From the NCBI GenBank assembly GCA_902629695.1, contig CACORY010000008.1, positions 1 through 49,010 on the forward strand: DNA of 49,010 nucleotides, given 5' to 3'. Source of the DNA: an uncultured Pelagibacteraceae bacterium. Lineage in GTDB: Bacteria > Pseudomonadota > Alphaproteobacteria > Pelagibacterales > Pelagibacteraceae. The notes beneath the pieces were generated by a model. The model saw nothing but the letters and a program-made list of their open reading frames with translations. It was not told the DNA's origin and made no database searches. Below, one piece after another: positions 1-8,845 of the stretch (the first letter of the stretch is position 1; each line of letters opens with the position of its first letter). Position numbers and translations under genes: made by a program.

Positions 1-744
1 TTTTGTAAAATAAGAATATTTTGGCATATTTGCTTTTTCGTACATTTTTTTTCCCATAAAAAATGGAACTATTTGATCAGCTTCACCATGCATTATTAAA
101 ATTGGAACTTTTATATTCTTAATTTTACTTTTATTATCAAATTTATCTTTCAGCAATAAACCTACAGGTATGTATGGATAAAATGTTTTGGCTGCATCAA
201 TCATAGAAGTAAAAGGAGTTTCCAATACAACGCCAGCAAAATTTTTATTTTGTGACACATGAGTTGCTACACCAGTTCCTAATGACTCTCCATAAATGAC
301 AATATTTTCCTCTTTGACACCTTTTTTAACTAACCAATTTATTCCACTTCTTCCATCTTTATAAAGTCCTTCCTCAGATGGTTTCCCTTTGTTGCCACTG
401 AACCCTCTCCAGGCAATTATCAAAAAATTAACATCCATTTTATGGAAATGATTTAATTTATGAATTCTATTTTCAAGAGAGCCAGCATTTCCGTGAAAAA
501 ATAAAACTGTTTTATATTTTTGTAAGTTTTTTTCATGAAACCAGCCCAATAAATCAATGTTGTCCTCTGTATTAATTTTTACTTTTTCAATAGGGACTGA
601 TATTTGATCACCGGAATAATTATTTTCATTTGGATGATATAACAAATTTCTCTGATAAAAATATAAAAAAACTAAAACTAAAATGTAAATAAAAATAATT
701 ATTTGAAAAAATAACAACAAAATATTCCTAAACTTTTTTAACAT
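1..744 (-). CDS. Alpha/beta hydrolase, membrane-anchored (3' end cut by window edge)
   Basis: 248 residues are visible and the C-terminus lies outside the window. Residues 8-30 form one hydrophobic membrane anchor. The oxyanion motif HGNAG is at about 84-88, the nucleophile elbow GESLG is at 152-156 (Ser154), and the probable acid Asp223 sits in HGEAD. The catalytic His would be past the window edge. This pattern fits the Bem46/ABHD13-17-like serine hydrolases; the natural substrate (lipid, thioester or peptide) cannot be read from sequence. The ATG at 744 overlaps the end of the upstream transporter gene by 17 bases, so the two are probably co-transcribed. Family call is good, function unknown. 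Confidence 0.85.
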   Translation of the reverse strand, partial: MLKKFRNILLLFFQIIIFIYILVLVFLYFYQRNLLYHPNENNYSGDQISVPIEKVKINTEDNIDLLGWFHEKNLQKYKTVLFFHGNAGSLENRIHKLNHFHKMDVNFLIIAWRGFSGNKGKPSEEGLYKDGRSGINWLVKKGVKEENIVIYGESLGTGVATHVSQNKNFAGVVLETPFTSMIDAAKTFYPYIPVGLLLKDKFDNKSKIKNIKVPILIMHGEADQIVPFFMGKKMYEKANMPKYSYFTK

Positions 745-1633
745 TTTTTTTCTTTGCTAAGTATATGCCAAAAAACACCAGGATTGTTCCTATGAAATGA
801 TAATTTTCAAATTTTTCATCAAATAAAAAATACCCATAAATCGCTCCATAGACTGTAAAAATATAAAGAGTGAAACCTGTCAAAGACGCACCTAATTTTT
901 TTTGAGTAACAGTATAAAGTGTAAAAGCAATTATTCCTGGCGAGATAGCAGCAAAAATTACCCAGAAAAAAAATTCAGGTATAAAAACTGTTTGTTTGTA
1001 AAATATTTCCTCACCAATATAGAATGGTAATAAACTTAAAGCTCCAAAAAATGATATTAAAGTAAATCTCTCAAAAATTTTTAGTTCTGAATTCCAGTAA
1101 AATAAATAAATTGAATATAATGCCCATCCAATAGCAGCAGCCAACATCCATAAATCACCAATTGTAAATTGCAGATTAATTAATAAATTTAAATCTCCTT
1201 TTATAATGATTGTAAAGACTCCTAATAAACATGAGATTAATCCAATTATTTTTGTGAAATTTATTTTTTCACGAAAAAAAAAATATGAAATCAAAATTAT
1301 GAACACTGGCGAAGATGTATAAATAATTCCCATATTTGTTACAGTTGTAGTTTCACCTGCCAAAAATGGAAAGGCTCCGCATACTCCACATCCCATTGAG
1401 CCTAAAAAAAATAATTTTTTATATTCTTTTTTAATGATATTAAAATTTTTTTTTAATGTTATGTATGTAAAAGGTAATAATATTAAAAAAACTACTGTCC
1501 ATCTCCAAAAAGCTAATGATATTGGAGGTACAAGCTCAACGCCCCCTCTTGCTACAACAAGATTACTAGCCATAAAAATTGGCTGAATAAATAACAACGA
1601 AAATGAAAAAAAGTTTTTCTTCGAGTTATTCAA
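728..1633 (-). CDS. EamA-family (DMT) transporter, 10-TM permease
   Basis: 301 residues, almost entirely hydrophobic helices in two repeats (about 5-145 and 155-295), the usual size and layout of drug/metabolite transporter exporters of the EamA family. Such proteins export amino acids or other metabolites across the inner membrane; the substrate here is not predictable. The C-terminus ends in a basic stretch (KKKNVKKV) on the cytoplasmic side. It lies 11 bases downstream of the small membrane protein gene at 1645 and overlaps the hydrolase gene, so it is probably part of the same minus-strand transcript as the amidase and TRAP genes. Confidence 0.88.
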   Translation of the reverse strand: MNNSKKNFFSFSLLFIQPIFMASNLVVARGGVELVPPISLAFWRWTVVFLILLPFTYITLKKNFNIIKKEYKKLFFLGSMGCGVCGAFPFLAGETTTVTNMGIIYTSSPVFIILISYFFFREKINFTKIIGLISCLLGVFTIIIKGDLNLLINLQFTIGDLWMLAAAIGWALYSIYLFYWNSELKIFERFTLISFFGALSLLPFYIGEEIFYKQTVFIPEFFFWVIFAAISPGIIAFTLYTVTQKKLGASLTGFTLYIFTVYGAIYGYFLFDEKFENYHFIGTILVFFGIYLAKKKNVKKV

Positions 1634-1644
1634 TTTACGATAAA

Positions 1645-1821
1645 TTAACTTTTATCAAAGAAGGCTTCGTAAATCATCATTATGATGGCAGCACCCATTA
1701 ACAAATAAACCGGTATTACGTCTAAAAAACCAATCATCATTGATCTAGTAAGAGTGGTCGCTAGACCAATCAAAAAGAAAACAGCAAATGACAAACCTAT
1801 TATTGTTGTTATTTTATTCAT
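1645..1821 (-). CDS. Small two-helix membrane protein
   Basis: 58 residues from the ATG at 1821. An in-frame start 39 bases further up would lie inside the amidase coding region and is less likely. The 1821 ATG lies just after the amidase stop codon (4-base gap) and has AGGAA about 8 bases upstream. Two hydrophobic helices are visible at about 5-25 and 30-50, and the C-terminus is YEAFFDKS. I do not recognise the family. Its position between an amidase and an EamA exporter suggests co-expression but no role can be assigned. Confidence 0.65.
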   Translation of the reverse strand: MNKITTIIGLSFAVFFLIGLATTLTRSMMIGFLDVIPVYLLMGAAIIMMIYEAFFDKS

Positions 1822-1825
1822 ACAA

Positions 1826-3154
1826 TTATTCCTGACACTCCTTCTCAAGCCAATTAGCAACGCCTAAAAATCTATGATCATCATATTTGTTGCCAATTAA
1901 TTGAACTCCTAATGGTAGATTATTTTCACCCTCAAGTAAAGGCAGTGATATGCAAGGAGTACCTAGATAAGACCAGACTTTATTAAATTCCGCTGTTCCA
2001 GTACTTTTTAATCCTTTGGGCGCAACACCAGGACTAGATGGAGATAGTACACCATGATAGTCTTCAAATACTTCCTCATAAGACTCATAACTTCTTTTCA
2101 TAAAATCAATTGCCTCAGCATATTCCTTTGCAGTGTACTTATTTCCATTTGAAATAGCATCTTGCATATACTTTGAAAGTTTATTTTTAAATTTTTTAAA
2201 ATAAACAGAAAAATTATTGGCCAAGTCTGTTTCATGAATAATTTTATGATATTTGTGTATATCCTTAAAATATGAGGGAGTATCAAATATCTCAATATTT
2301 TTTTTAAAAGATTTAATAAAATATTCAAAAGACTCTCGTGATTTTTTATCAATTATTTTCCAATGATCAGTTTTATAAAAAATAAACTTAGGCTCAAAAA
2401 TTGGACCTTTCTTTGTTTCGGTAAGAATATTTTCTGTAGAATAATGAATTGTAGCTGGATCGTATTTATCTTTTTTTATTAATACTTTTGCCAACATAGC
2501 CACATCTTCAACTTTACGACCAAACATACCAATTTGATCTAAGCTGTATGAAGTTCTTAGAACTCCGTTTCTTGAAATAAGCCCGTAACTTGGTTTATAA
2601 CCAACTACACCACAATAAGAAGCTGGTCTTATTATAGATCCTCCTGTTTGAGAGCCGATAGAAGCTGGTGCCATAAAGGAAGCAACCGAAGCTGCTGATC
2701 CACTAGATGAACCACCTGGTGTTCTATTTTTATCATGAGGATTAGTTGTAGCTGGAGGTCCTAAGTAAGCAAGTTCTGAGGTTGCAGTTTTGCCCATAAC
2801 GATTGCTCCTGATGCGTGAAGTAAATCAATTATTTCAGCATTTTGAGAATATGATTTTCCTTTTCTAATTACTGTTCCACACTCAGTGGGCATATCAACA
2901 GTTCCTATAATATCTTTAACTGCTATCGGCACTCCATGCAGTGGTCCTACTGGTTTTCCTGATCTTCTATGATCATCAGCTTCGGTTGCTTTTTCTAATA
3001 AAACTTTTTTATCAAAATGTGCCCAGGCTTTTACATCTTTTTCAAACTTATTTATTCTTTCAATATATTTTTCACAAACTTCGACCGATGTAATTTGAGC
3101 ATCATTTATCTTTTTTGCTAGTTTCTCAAGACTTAAAGAAAATATATCTGTCAT
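1826..3154 (-). CDS. Amidase (amidase signature family)
   Basis: 442 residues with the Ser-cisSer-Lys triad of the amidase signature family. Lys80 is in GVPIAVKD, the cis-Ser is about Ser149 in GGSSSGSAA, and the nucleophile is about Ser173 in GSQTGGSI. The family hydrolyses amides and includes GatA. A gatA role is unlikely because no gatB/gatC neighbours are present and the gene sits 6 bases downstream of TRAP permease genes. In that context it may release a carboxylate or ammonia from an imported amide, which is inference. Length is typical of a stand-alone catabolic amidase. Confidence 0.88.
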   Translation of the reverse strand: MTDIFSLSLEKLAKKINDAQITSVEVCEKYIERINKFEKDVKAWAHFDKKVLLEKATEADDHRRSGKPVGPLHGVPIAVKDIIGTVDMPTECGTVIRKGKSYSQNAEIIDLLHASGAIVMGKTATSELAYLGPPATTNPHDKNRTPGGSSSGSAASVASFMAPASIGSQTGGSIIRPASYCGVVGYKPSYGLISRNGVLRTSYSLDQIGMFGRKVEDVAMLAKVLIKKDKYDPATIHYSTENILTETKKGPIFEPKFIFYKTDHWKIIDKKSRESFEYFIKSFKKNIEIFDTPSYFKDIHKYHKIIHETDLANNFSVYFKKFKNKLSKYMQDAISNGNKYTAKEYAEAIDFMKRSYESYEEVFEDYHGVLSPSSPGVAPKGLKSTGTAEFNKVWSYLGTPCISLPLLEGENNLPLGVQLIGNKYDDHRFLGVANWLEKECQE

Positions 3155-3160
3155 TCAAAA

Positions 3161-4522
3161 TTAATTTGCAAATAATGTCTCTGGTAACCAAAGAGCTATT
3201 CCTGGGAATAAATACATTAAAACCATCGCTAAAATTACAATGCCTAAAAATGGCATTATTCCTCCAAAAATTTGCATAAGTTCAACATTCTTTGATTGAA
3301 CTCCTTTCAAATAATAAGCTGACATTGCCATGGGGGGTGTCAGAAATGAGGTTTGTAAGTTTAAAGCGATTAACATTGCAAAGAAATATGGATTTACTCC
3401 AAAAAATTCAACCAATGGTAAAAAAATTGGTACGAATATGATTAATATTTCAGTCCATTCTAGAGGCCATCCCAATAAAAATATAATTAATTGGGTAATA
3501 ACTAAAAACTGCCAAGGCTGTAAATTTAAAGATTTGAAAAAATGCTCAAAAACTTCATGACCCCCCAAATATGAAAATACTGAGGCAAAAGTCCACGATC
3601 CAATAAACAACCACATAATCATGGCTGTTGTTTTTGCTGTAAGAAAAACTGACTCTTTAAAATTTTTCCATTTTAGAGTTTTATAAAAATATGAAAGCAC
3701 TAGTGAACCAAATGCACCAACAGCGGCTGCCTCTGCTGGGGTAGCTATACCTGCTAGTATTGTTCCTAAAACTAAGATGATTAATGAGAATAAAGGTAAA
3801 AAAGAAACTAAAACTTCTTTCATAATTACTGCAGTAGGAGGAATCTCTTCTGCTGCAGGTTTAGGTGCTATTGAGGGATTCATCCATGCCCTAAATATTG
3901 CATAACCGATATAAAGTCCTGCTAGCATTAATCCTGGGAAAATTGCAGCTGCAAATAATCTTAAAGGCGATAATTGAGCAATTACAGAATAGACGATTAA
4001 CATAATGCTAGGTGGTATCAAAATTCCTAAACAACCACCTGAACAAATAATTCCAGATGCAAATTTTTTATCATAACCAGCTTTAATCATTGCTGGCCAA
4101 GCAAGAAGGCCCATTAAAGTTACTACTGCTCCTATAATACCTGTAGCAGTTGAGAATAGCGCACAAGTAATTAATGCAGCAACTGCCATTGAAGCTGGAA
4201 GTTTGTGAGATGCTAATCTTATTGCAAAAAATAATTTTGCAACAATCCCAGCTCTTTCAACTAAATATCCCATAAACAAGAAGAGGGGGACTGCGGTCAA
4301 CACATTGTTGTCCATTACAGTATAGGTATTTTGAACAAAGAGTTGGAAAATTCTGTTATCAAACAGATGCTCCATCTTAGTCGGATCAAAGTAAGCATAA
4401 TATCCAAAACCAAGACCCATCGCCATTAACGTGAACGCTATAGGAAAACCTAATAAGACGGCAAATAAAAATATCCCCATCATCATAATTGCTACTTCAG
4501 GATTTGTTAGACTAAATAACAT
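3161..4522 (-). CDS. dctM: TRAP transporter large permease (DctM)
   Basis: 453 residues, about 12-14 membrane helices, with glycine-rich DctM signatures such as GGCLGILIPPS (about 170-180) and the C-terminal LTPPMAMSAYYLKGV. This is the sodium-coupled membrane transport subunit of a TRAP carrier, which takes up carboxylates handed over by a periplasmic binding protein. The start overlaps the end of the small permease gene by 11 bases. The long DctM subtype with an inserted loop around 215-230 (KPAAEEIPPT) resembles the mannitol/chloroaromatic and TakP groups. Symbol denotes the family, not a C4-dicarboxylate substrate. Confidence 0.93.
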   Translation of the reverse strand: MLFSLTNPEVAIMMMGIFLFAVLLGFPIAFTLMAMGLGFGYYAYFDPTKMEHLFDNRIFQLFVQNTYTVMDNNVLTAVPLFLFMGYLVERAGIVAKLFFAIRLASHKLPASMAVAALITCALFSTATGIIGAVVTLMGLLAWPAMIKAGYDKKFASGIICSGGCLGILIPPSIMLIVYSVIAQLSPLRLFAAAIFPGLMLAGLYIGYAIFRAWMNPSIAPKPAAEEIPPTAVIMKEVLVSFLPLFSLIILVLGTILAGIATPAEAAAVGAFGSLVLSYFYKTLKWKNFKESVFLTAKTTAMIMWLFIGSWTFASVFSYLGGHEVFEHFFKSLNLQPWQFLVITQLIIFLLGWPLEWTEILIIFVPIFLPLVEFFGVNPYFFAMLIALNLQTSFLTPPMAMSAYYLKGVQSKNVELMQIFGGIMPFLGIVILAMVLMYLFPGIALWLPETLFAN

Positions 4523-5105
4523 CTTCTTTATTTCCTTCTTGTGAAGTTCTCATTAATACTTTTTCAGTTTCTTCAGCATCACGCTCAGTTCCTCTCTCTG
4601 GCCAACTTCCGGTTTTGATACAAATAATGCATCTAAAAACTTCTCCTATACCTTGAAGGGTCAAAAGACTTCCAGATAAAGGTATCAAAGATTTTGCCAT
4701 ATAAATTTGAATTTGTGCAGGACTATTCCAACTAGTTTCTTTTATCTTCCATGCTAATGCTGCATATTCATACCCATAAAAAGCTAAAGCAATAACGCCA
4801 GGGAAGAAAAAAATGAAATATAAAACAACATCTATCCAAGCCTGTGTTCGTTGTGAAAAAAGTCTATAAATTACATCTCCTCTTACATGTGCCTCTGTAC
4901 ATAAAGTATAGGCACCAGCCATCATAAAAATTGCTCCATACATTTGAAGACTAAAATCAAAATTCCATAAAGTTGGTGCATTTAAAGCATATGCCATAAA
5001 AACTTCATAACACGTTCCCCCCATTAAAATTACAATACACCATGAAAATGCTTTTCCCATTGAGACACTTAAACGATCAGCGAATTTTATGTAGGATCTC
5101 ATCAT
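4512..5105 (-). CDS. dctQ: TRAP transporter small permease (DctQ)
   Basis: 197 residues with four predicted membrane helices (about 15-35, 50-70, 90-115, 135-160) and a charged C-terminal tail rich in Glu, as in the long DctQ proteins of the TakQ type. It forms the membrane complex with the large permease encoded directly downstream. It begins with two consecutive Met codons (5105 and 5102) and neither has a strong ribosome site. The leader carries the GC-rich terminator hairpin at 5146-5166, so its expression depends on read-through from the binding-protein gene. Confidence 0.88.
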   Translation of the reverse strand: MMRSYIKFADRLSVSMGKAFSWCIVILMGGTCYEVFMAYALNAPTLWNFDFSLQMYGAIFMMAGAYTLCTEAHVRGDVIYRLFSQRTQAWIDVVLYFIFFFPGVIALAFYGYEYAALAWKIKETSWNSPAQIQIYMAKSLIPLSGSLLTLQGIGEVFRCIICIKTGSWPERGTERDAEETEKVLMRTSQEGNKEDVI

Positions 5106-5145
5106 AGATATAATCTTTTATTGAATTGTTAAAAAATAATCAAAT

Positions 5146-5166
5146 AAAAAGGGGGCCGAGGCCCCC
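5146..5166 (-). terminator. Intrinsic terminator/attenuator inside the TRAP operon
   Basis: Read on the minus strand, a GGGGGC/GCCCCC stem with a four-base loop (5151-5166) is followed by TTTTT and a further T-rich stretch. It is a textbook Rho-independent signal in a very AT-rich setting. It lies between the stop of the binding-protein gene (5189) and the start of dctQ (5105). It should terminate most transcripts after the binding protein and let a fraction through, giving much more binding protein than permease, and may also protect the 3' end of the upstream mRNA. Confidence 0.85.
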
Positions 5167-5188
5167 TTATTAAAATTTATAAAGTTAA

Positions 5189-6346
5189 TTATATCTTAAC
5201 TTTTGCTATTGGACCAAACTCATTTTCATACGCAAGTTTGTAATTAGGCTGGTTCATCAGCAAGTATTTCATTACTCTCTTCGCATATGATTTCTGAGAA
5301 TCTACGACTTTCTTAAAGAAAGGATCTTTCTTATTGAAATCACCGATTACCTTGTCCCAACCTTTTAATTGTTGAGCTAAGATTTCATCAGAAGTTTGGT
5401 AAACATTTACTTTGTGCTCATTCATTAACTTAGCTAAGTCAGCTGAGTATCTTACTAAAGCTTTAAAGTAATTATCACTATTTGCAGCATAAGCAGCATT
5501 CTTTAGAATTGCTTGGTGTGCTGGTGATAAACTATTATATGTTTTTTTGTTTACTGGTATTTCAAACATCTCTTGAGATTGGTGAAAACTTCCTAAGTGA
5601 TAATGCTTAGAAACATCTTGCATACCAAATTGAGAGTCTGAAGTAGGGTTGTTAAACTCAGCAGCTTCAATCAAACCAGTTTTCATTGCTGGCTGAATTT
5701 CACCACCTGGTAATTGTCTAACTACCATTCCCATTGCAGTTAAAACGTTAGTCGCAAGACCAACTGTTCTATACTTCATACCTTTAACATCAGATACTTT
5801 AGTTACATTCTTTTTGAACCAACCAAAAGGCTGAGCTGGCATAGGCATATGAAAGAAACCAATATAATCAAAACCTACTTTTGCAAGAGTTTCATCATAT
5901 AGTTTTCTTCCTCCACCATATTCCATCCATCCCATAACTTCTTGAGATGACATACCGTATGAAGGACCAGTTCCAAATAAAGATGCAGCAGGGTTTTTAC
6001 CATACCAATATGCAGTCACCCAGTGACCCATATCTACTACACCGGAACTAACTGCTTGTCCGATTTCTGAAGTCTTTACGACTGCTCCAACAGGTTGAAG
6101 GTCAATCTGAAGTGTTCCTCCAGACATTTCCTTTACCATGTTGCAATAGTCACCAGCCATTTCAAAAAAGATGTTTGCTCCACTTGGCCATGCAGCTTGC
6201 ATCTTTAATGTTTTATGACCGCCAGCAGTTGCTATGTTTGGCATTGCAACAGCGGCTGCAGCTACAGCACCAGCTTTAGCAGCAGTTTTAAAGAACTTAC
6301 GTCTTGAAGATGTTTTCACCTTCAATGATTTATTTTCTTTTGTCAT
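5189..6346 (-). CDS. dctP: TRAP transporter solute-binding protein (DctP, TakP-like)
   Basis: 385 residues. The N-terminus has a twin-arginine signal (SRRKFFK, residues 14-20) followed by an Ala-rich helix, with probable cleavage near residue 41, so export is likely by Tat to the periplasm. The mature part has DctP features including GMKYRTVG (189-196) with the carboxylate-binding Arg193. The stretch around 115-155 (WYGKNPAASLF, EYGGGRKLY) resembles the TakP 2-oxo acid-binding subgroup. That similarity plus neighbouring hydroxyacid oxidation genes suggests 2-oxo or 2-hydroxy acids as ligands, which is inference. A strong AGGAG ribosome site lies 5 bases before the ATG. Confidence 0.93.
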   Translation of the reverse strand: MTKENKSLKVKTSSRRKFFKTAAKAGAVAAAAVAMPNIATAGGHKTLKMQAAWPSGANIFFEMAGDYCNMVKEMSGGTLQIDLQPVGAVVKTSEIGQAVSSGVVDMGHWVTAYWYGKNPAASLFGTGPSYGMSSQEVMGWMEYGGGRKLYDETLAKVGFDYIGFFHMPMPAQPFGWFKKNVTKVSDVKGMKYRTVGLATNVLTAMGMVVRQLPGGEIQPAMKTGLIEAAEFNNPTSDSQFGMQDVSKHYHLGSFHQSQEMFEIPVNKKTYNSLSPAHQAILKNAAYAANSDNYFKALVRYSADLAKLMNEHKVNVYQTSDEILAQQLKGWDKVIGDFNKKDPFFKKVVDSQKSYAKRVMKYLLMNQPNYKLAYENEFGPIAKVKI

Positions 6347-6464
6347 TATTACTCCTATTAAAGTTAATTAACTCTCCGAATTTAAGCACAGAATTAGATT
6401 AGAGTCTTTCTTAAAAAAAGCGTAGATGTCGCAGAAATTTAATTTTTTACAATCTTGAGTAGAA
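6347..6464 (-). promoter_or_regulatory. Leader and probable promoter region of the TRAP operon, with strong ribosome site
   Basis: 118 bases separate the hydroxyacid dehydrogenase stop from dctP, a long gap for this genome. AGGAG at 6352-6356 lies 5 bases before the dctP ATG and is one of few near-consensus ribosome sites in the window, fitting high expression of the binding protein. The rest is AT-rich with a T-run near 6412-6418 on the minus strand. A sigma-70 -10-like TAATCT is visible about 45 bases upstream of the ATG, but no convincing -35 box, so the promoter is a suggestion only. Confidence 0.4.
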
Positions 6465-7418
6465 TTAATTGACTTTATTTTTACATTTTCCAGTTTTAAA
6501 AAACTCGTCAATATTGTCTATTGCTAAATTAGCCATTGCAATTCTAGTATCTTTAGTAGCACTTCCCAAGTGAGGTAAAACAAAAGCTGATTTGATTTTA
6601 AGATATCCTGGATTTAAATTTGGTTCATTTTTGTAGACATCTAAACCTACAGCATAAATTTTTCTTCTGTTTAAAGCATCAATCAGAGCCTCATCATCTA
6701 CAATATCTCCTCTTGCAATATTAGTAATTACTGCTCCTTTTGGAAAATATTCTACTGTTTCTTTATTAATCATATTTTCTGTTTCTTTAGTTGCAGGACA
6801 ACAAATTGATAGCACGTCAGAGACTGAAAAAAGACTTTTAATATTATCATGATAAACAGCACCTTGTTCTTTGTCTTCACTCAATTTTGATCGATTATGG
6901 TAATGAATTATCATTCCCAGTGACCTTGCTATTTTTGCAATTTTTTGACCAATTCTACCCATTCCTAAAATTCCCAATCTTGTTCCAGTTAATTGTTTTC
7001 CAATTAAATAATCTGCTGACCATTTCCAGCCACCTTCTCGCGCAGACTCGATACCCTCTGAAGCTCTTCTACAAGCGCCAAGAATTAATAATATACCTAT
7101 TTCAGCAGTTGCATCAGATAAAACTTCAGGTGTGTTTGTTACTGCTATACCTTTTTTTTTTGCAGCTTCTAAATCTATGTTACCAAAACCAACTGCAAAG
7201 TTTGAAATAATCTTAATTGTATCGGGCAATTTATTAATTGTTTCCCTATCCATCTTGTCTGTGAGTGATGTTAATATTCCGTCACAACCCTTGCTCATTT
7301 CTATTACTTTTGATTGAGAATACAATTCATCGTTAGAATTGAATATTGGTTCAAAAGTATTTGAAGCTTTATCTTCACTGTCTTTAATCAGTTTTCTTGT
7401 AATCAAAATTTTTTTCAT
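6465..7418 (-). CDS. D-2-hydroxyacid dehydrogenase (GyaR/GhrB-like)
   Basis: 317 residues, the usual length of NAD(P)-dependent D-2-hydroxyacid dehydrogenases. The dinucleotide-binding motif GILGMGRIG is at 149-157. The catalytic triad is Arg236 (IARGD), Glu265 (NEP) and His283 (LPHLGSATKD). The family interconverts 2-oxo acids and D-2-hydroxy acids (glyoxylate/glycolate, hydroxypyruvate/D-glycerate, pyruvate/D-lactate). The Arg-Gly-Asp and LPHLGSAT pattern is closest to glyoxylate/hydroxypyruvate reductases. It sits 17 bases downstream of the flavin-linked D-hydroxyacid oxidase gene, so both enzymes of D-hydroxy acid metabolism are expressed together. Confidence 0.9.
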   Translation of the reverse strand: MKKILITRKLIKDSEDKASNTFEPIFNSNDELYSQSKVIEMSKGCDGILTSLTDKMDRETINKLPDTIKIISNFAVGFGNIDLEAAKKKGIAVTNTPEVLSDATAEIGILLILGACRRASEGIESAREGGWKWSADYLIGKQLTGTRLGILGMGRIGQKIAKIARSLGMIIHYHNRSKLSEDKEQGAVYHDNIKSLFSVSDVLSICCPATKETENMINKETVEYFPKGAVITNIARGDIVDDEALIDALNRRKIYAVGLDVYKNEPNLNPGYLKIKSAFVLPHLGSATKDTRIAMANLAIDNIDEFFKTGKCKNKVN

Positions 7419-7435
7419 AAGATTTTTTTAGATTA

Positions 7436-8809
7436 TCAGTTAAGATCAAATATCTTTCCTGGATTCATGATATTGTTTGGGTCTAATGTTCTTTTAATTG
7501 ATTTCATAACTGGAATATTATCAGGATGTTGCTCTAGTAAATACTCTTTTTTATGAAGCCCTACACCATGTTCACCAGTAATAGTTCCGTTAAGCTCTAT
7601 TGATTTTTTTATTAGTGTGTCATTAAAAGACCTTATTTTTTTATAACTTTCCTTATTTTTTGGATCAAAAGGTAAAATCACATGGAAATTACCATCACCC
7701 ATGTGACCAACCATTGGAGCTCTAACTCCAAATTTCTCTGCTTGTTCTTCTGCAAATTTTACACACTCTGTGATCTTTGAGATAGGAACACATACATCAG
7801 TTGAATAAACTCTACCATTATTGATTAAAGCTTTAACTGAATAATATACATCCCACCTCGCCTTCCAAATCTTGTTTCTCTCCTCTAAATCTTTAGCCCA
7901 CTTAAATGAGCTACCATTGTTGTCTTTTGAAATTTCCTCTACAATTTTTATATTTTCATTATTAGAAATTTCAGATCCATGAAATTCAAAAAATAAAGTT
8001 GGTACTGCCTGAATGTCTTTTAGTTTAGAATAATTAATGCTAATTCCCATTTGTTCTTTATTGAGCATCTCAATTCTTGCTATTGGGACACCATACTGAA
8101 TAACTTGTTGAGCAGTCATTACAGCATCCTCTAAAGAAGGAAAATGGCAAACAGCACTCATTATGTTTTCTGGTATCGGGGATAATCTTAAATGAACTTC
8201 AGTAATAACACCTAAAGTTCCCTCTGATCCAATAAATAGATTTGTCAAATTATATCCTGCAGATGTTTTTTTAGTTCTACCACCAGTTTTTATAATATCA
8301 CCATTAGGCAAAACTACCGTAAGACCTGAAATAACTGTTTTCATGGTTCCATATTTTACCGCCATTGTACCTGACGCAGAGGTCGAGGCCATTCCACCTA
8401 GGGCAGCATTAGCTCCAGGATCAATTGGAAAAAAAACTCCATCCTCTCTTAAATACTCATTCAATTGTTCTCTTGTTACACAAGCTTGAACTCTACAATC
8501 AAAATCCTCAACATTAACACTTAAAATTTTATTCATCTTTTCCAAACAAATAGTTATGCCATTTTCATTACCTACTACATTGCCCTCCAAAGAAGTTCCT
8601 GTTCCAAATGGAACAACAGGAATTTTATGTTCATTACATAATTTTAGTATTTTTGAAACTTCTTCATTAGTTTCAGGGAAAACAACTGCCTGAGATAAAA
8701 CTGGATCATAAGTATCTTCACCTCTAGCATAATTAGCTCTAGCAGACTCAGAAGTAGAAAACCTTCCATTAAGCATTTTCTTTAACTCTGCCTGGACTTG
8801 TTCATTCAT
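7436..8809 (-). CDS. FAD-linked D-2-hydroxyacid dehydrogenase/oxidase (GlcD / D-lactate dehydrogenase type)
   Basis: 457 residues. The N-terminal PCMH-type FAD domain (about 38-215) has PFGTGTSLEGNV (67-78) and DPGANAALGGMAS. The C-terminal substrate domain carries HMGDGNFH (369-376) and GEHGVG (412-417), which supply active-site histidines in the D-lactate dehydrogenase/GlcD family. It oxidises D-lactate, glycolate or a longer D-2-hydroxy acid to the 2-oxo acid, passing electrons to cytochrome c, quinone or another carrier. It is a single-chain form, with no glcE or glcF nearby, more like the LDHD/DLD branch than glycolate oxidase complexes. Confidence 0.9.
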   Translation of the reverse strand: MNEQVQAELKKMLNGRFSTSESARANYARGEDTYDPVLSQAVVFPETNEEVSKILKLCNEHKIPVVPFGTGTSLEGNVVGNENGITICLEKMNKILSVNVEDFDCRVQACVTREQLNEYLREDGVFFPIDPGANAALGGMASTSASGTMAVKYGTMKTVISGLTVVLPNGDIIKTGGRTKKTSAGYNLTNLFIGSEGTLGVITEVHLRLSPIPENIMSAVCHFPSLEDAVMTAQQVIQYGVPIARIEMLNKEQMGISINYSKLKDIQAVPTLFFEFHGSEISNNENIKIVEEISKDNNGSSFKWAKDLEERNKIWKARWDVYYSVKALINNGRVYSTDVCVPISKITECVKFAEEQAEKFGVRAPMVGHMGDGNFHVILPFDPKNKESYKKIRSFNDTLIKKSIELNGTITGEHGVGLHKKEYLLEQHPDNIPVMKSIKRTLDPNNIMNPGKIFDLN

Positions 8810-8845
8810 ATTTTAATATTATTAAAGAATAAGAAAAAATACAGC

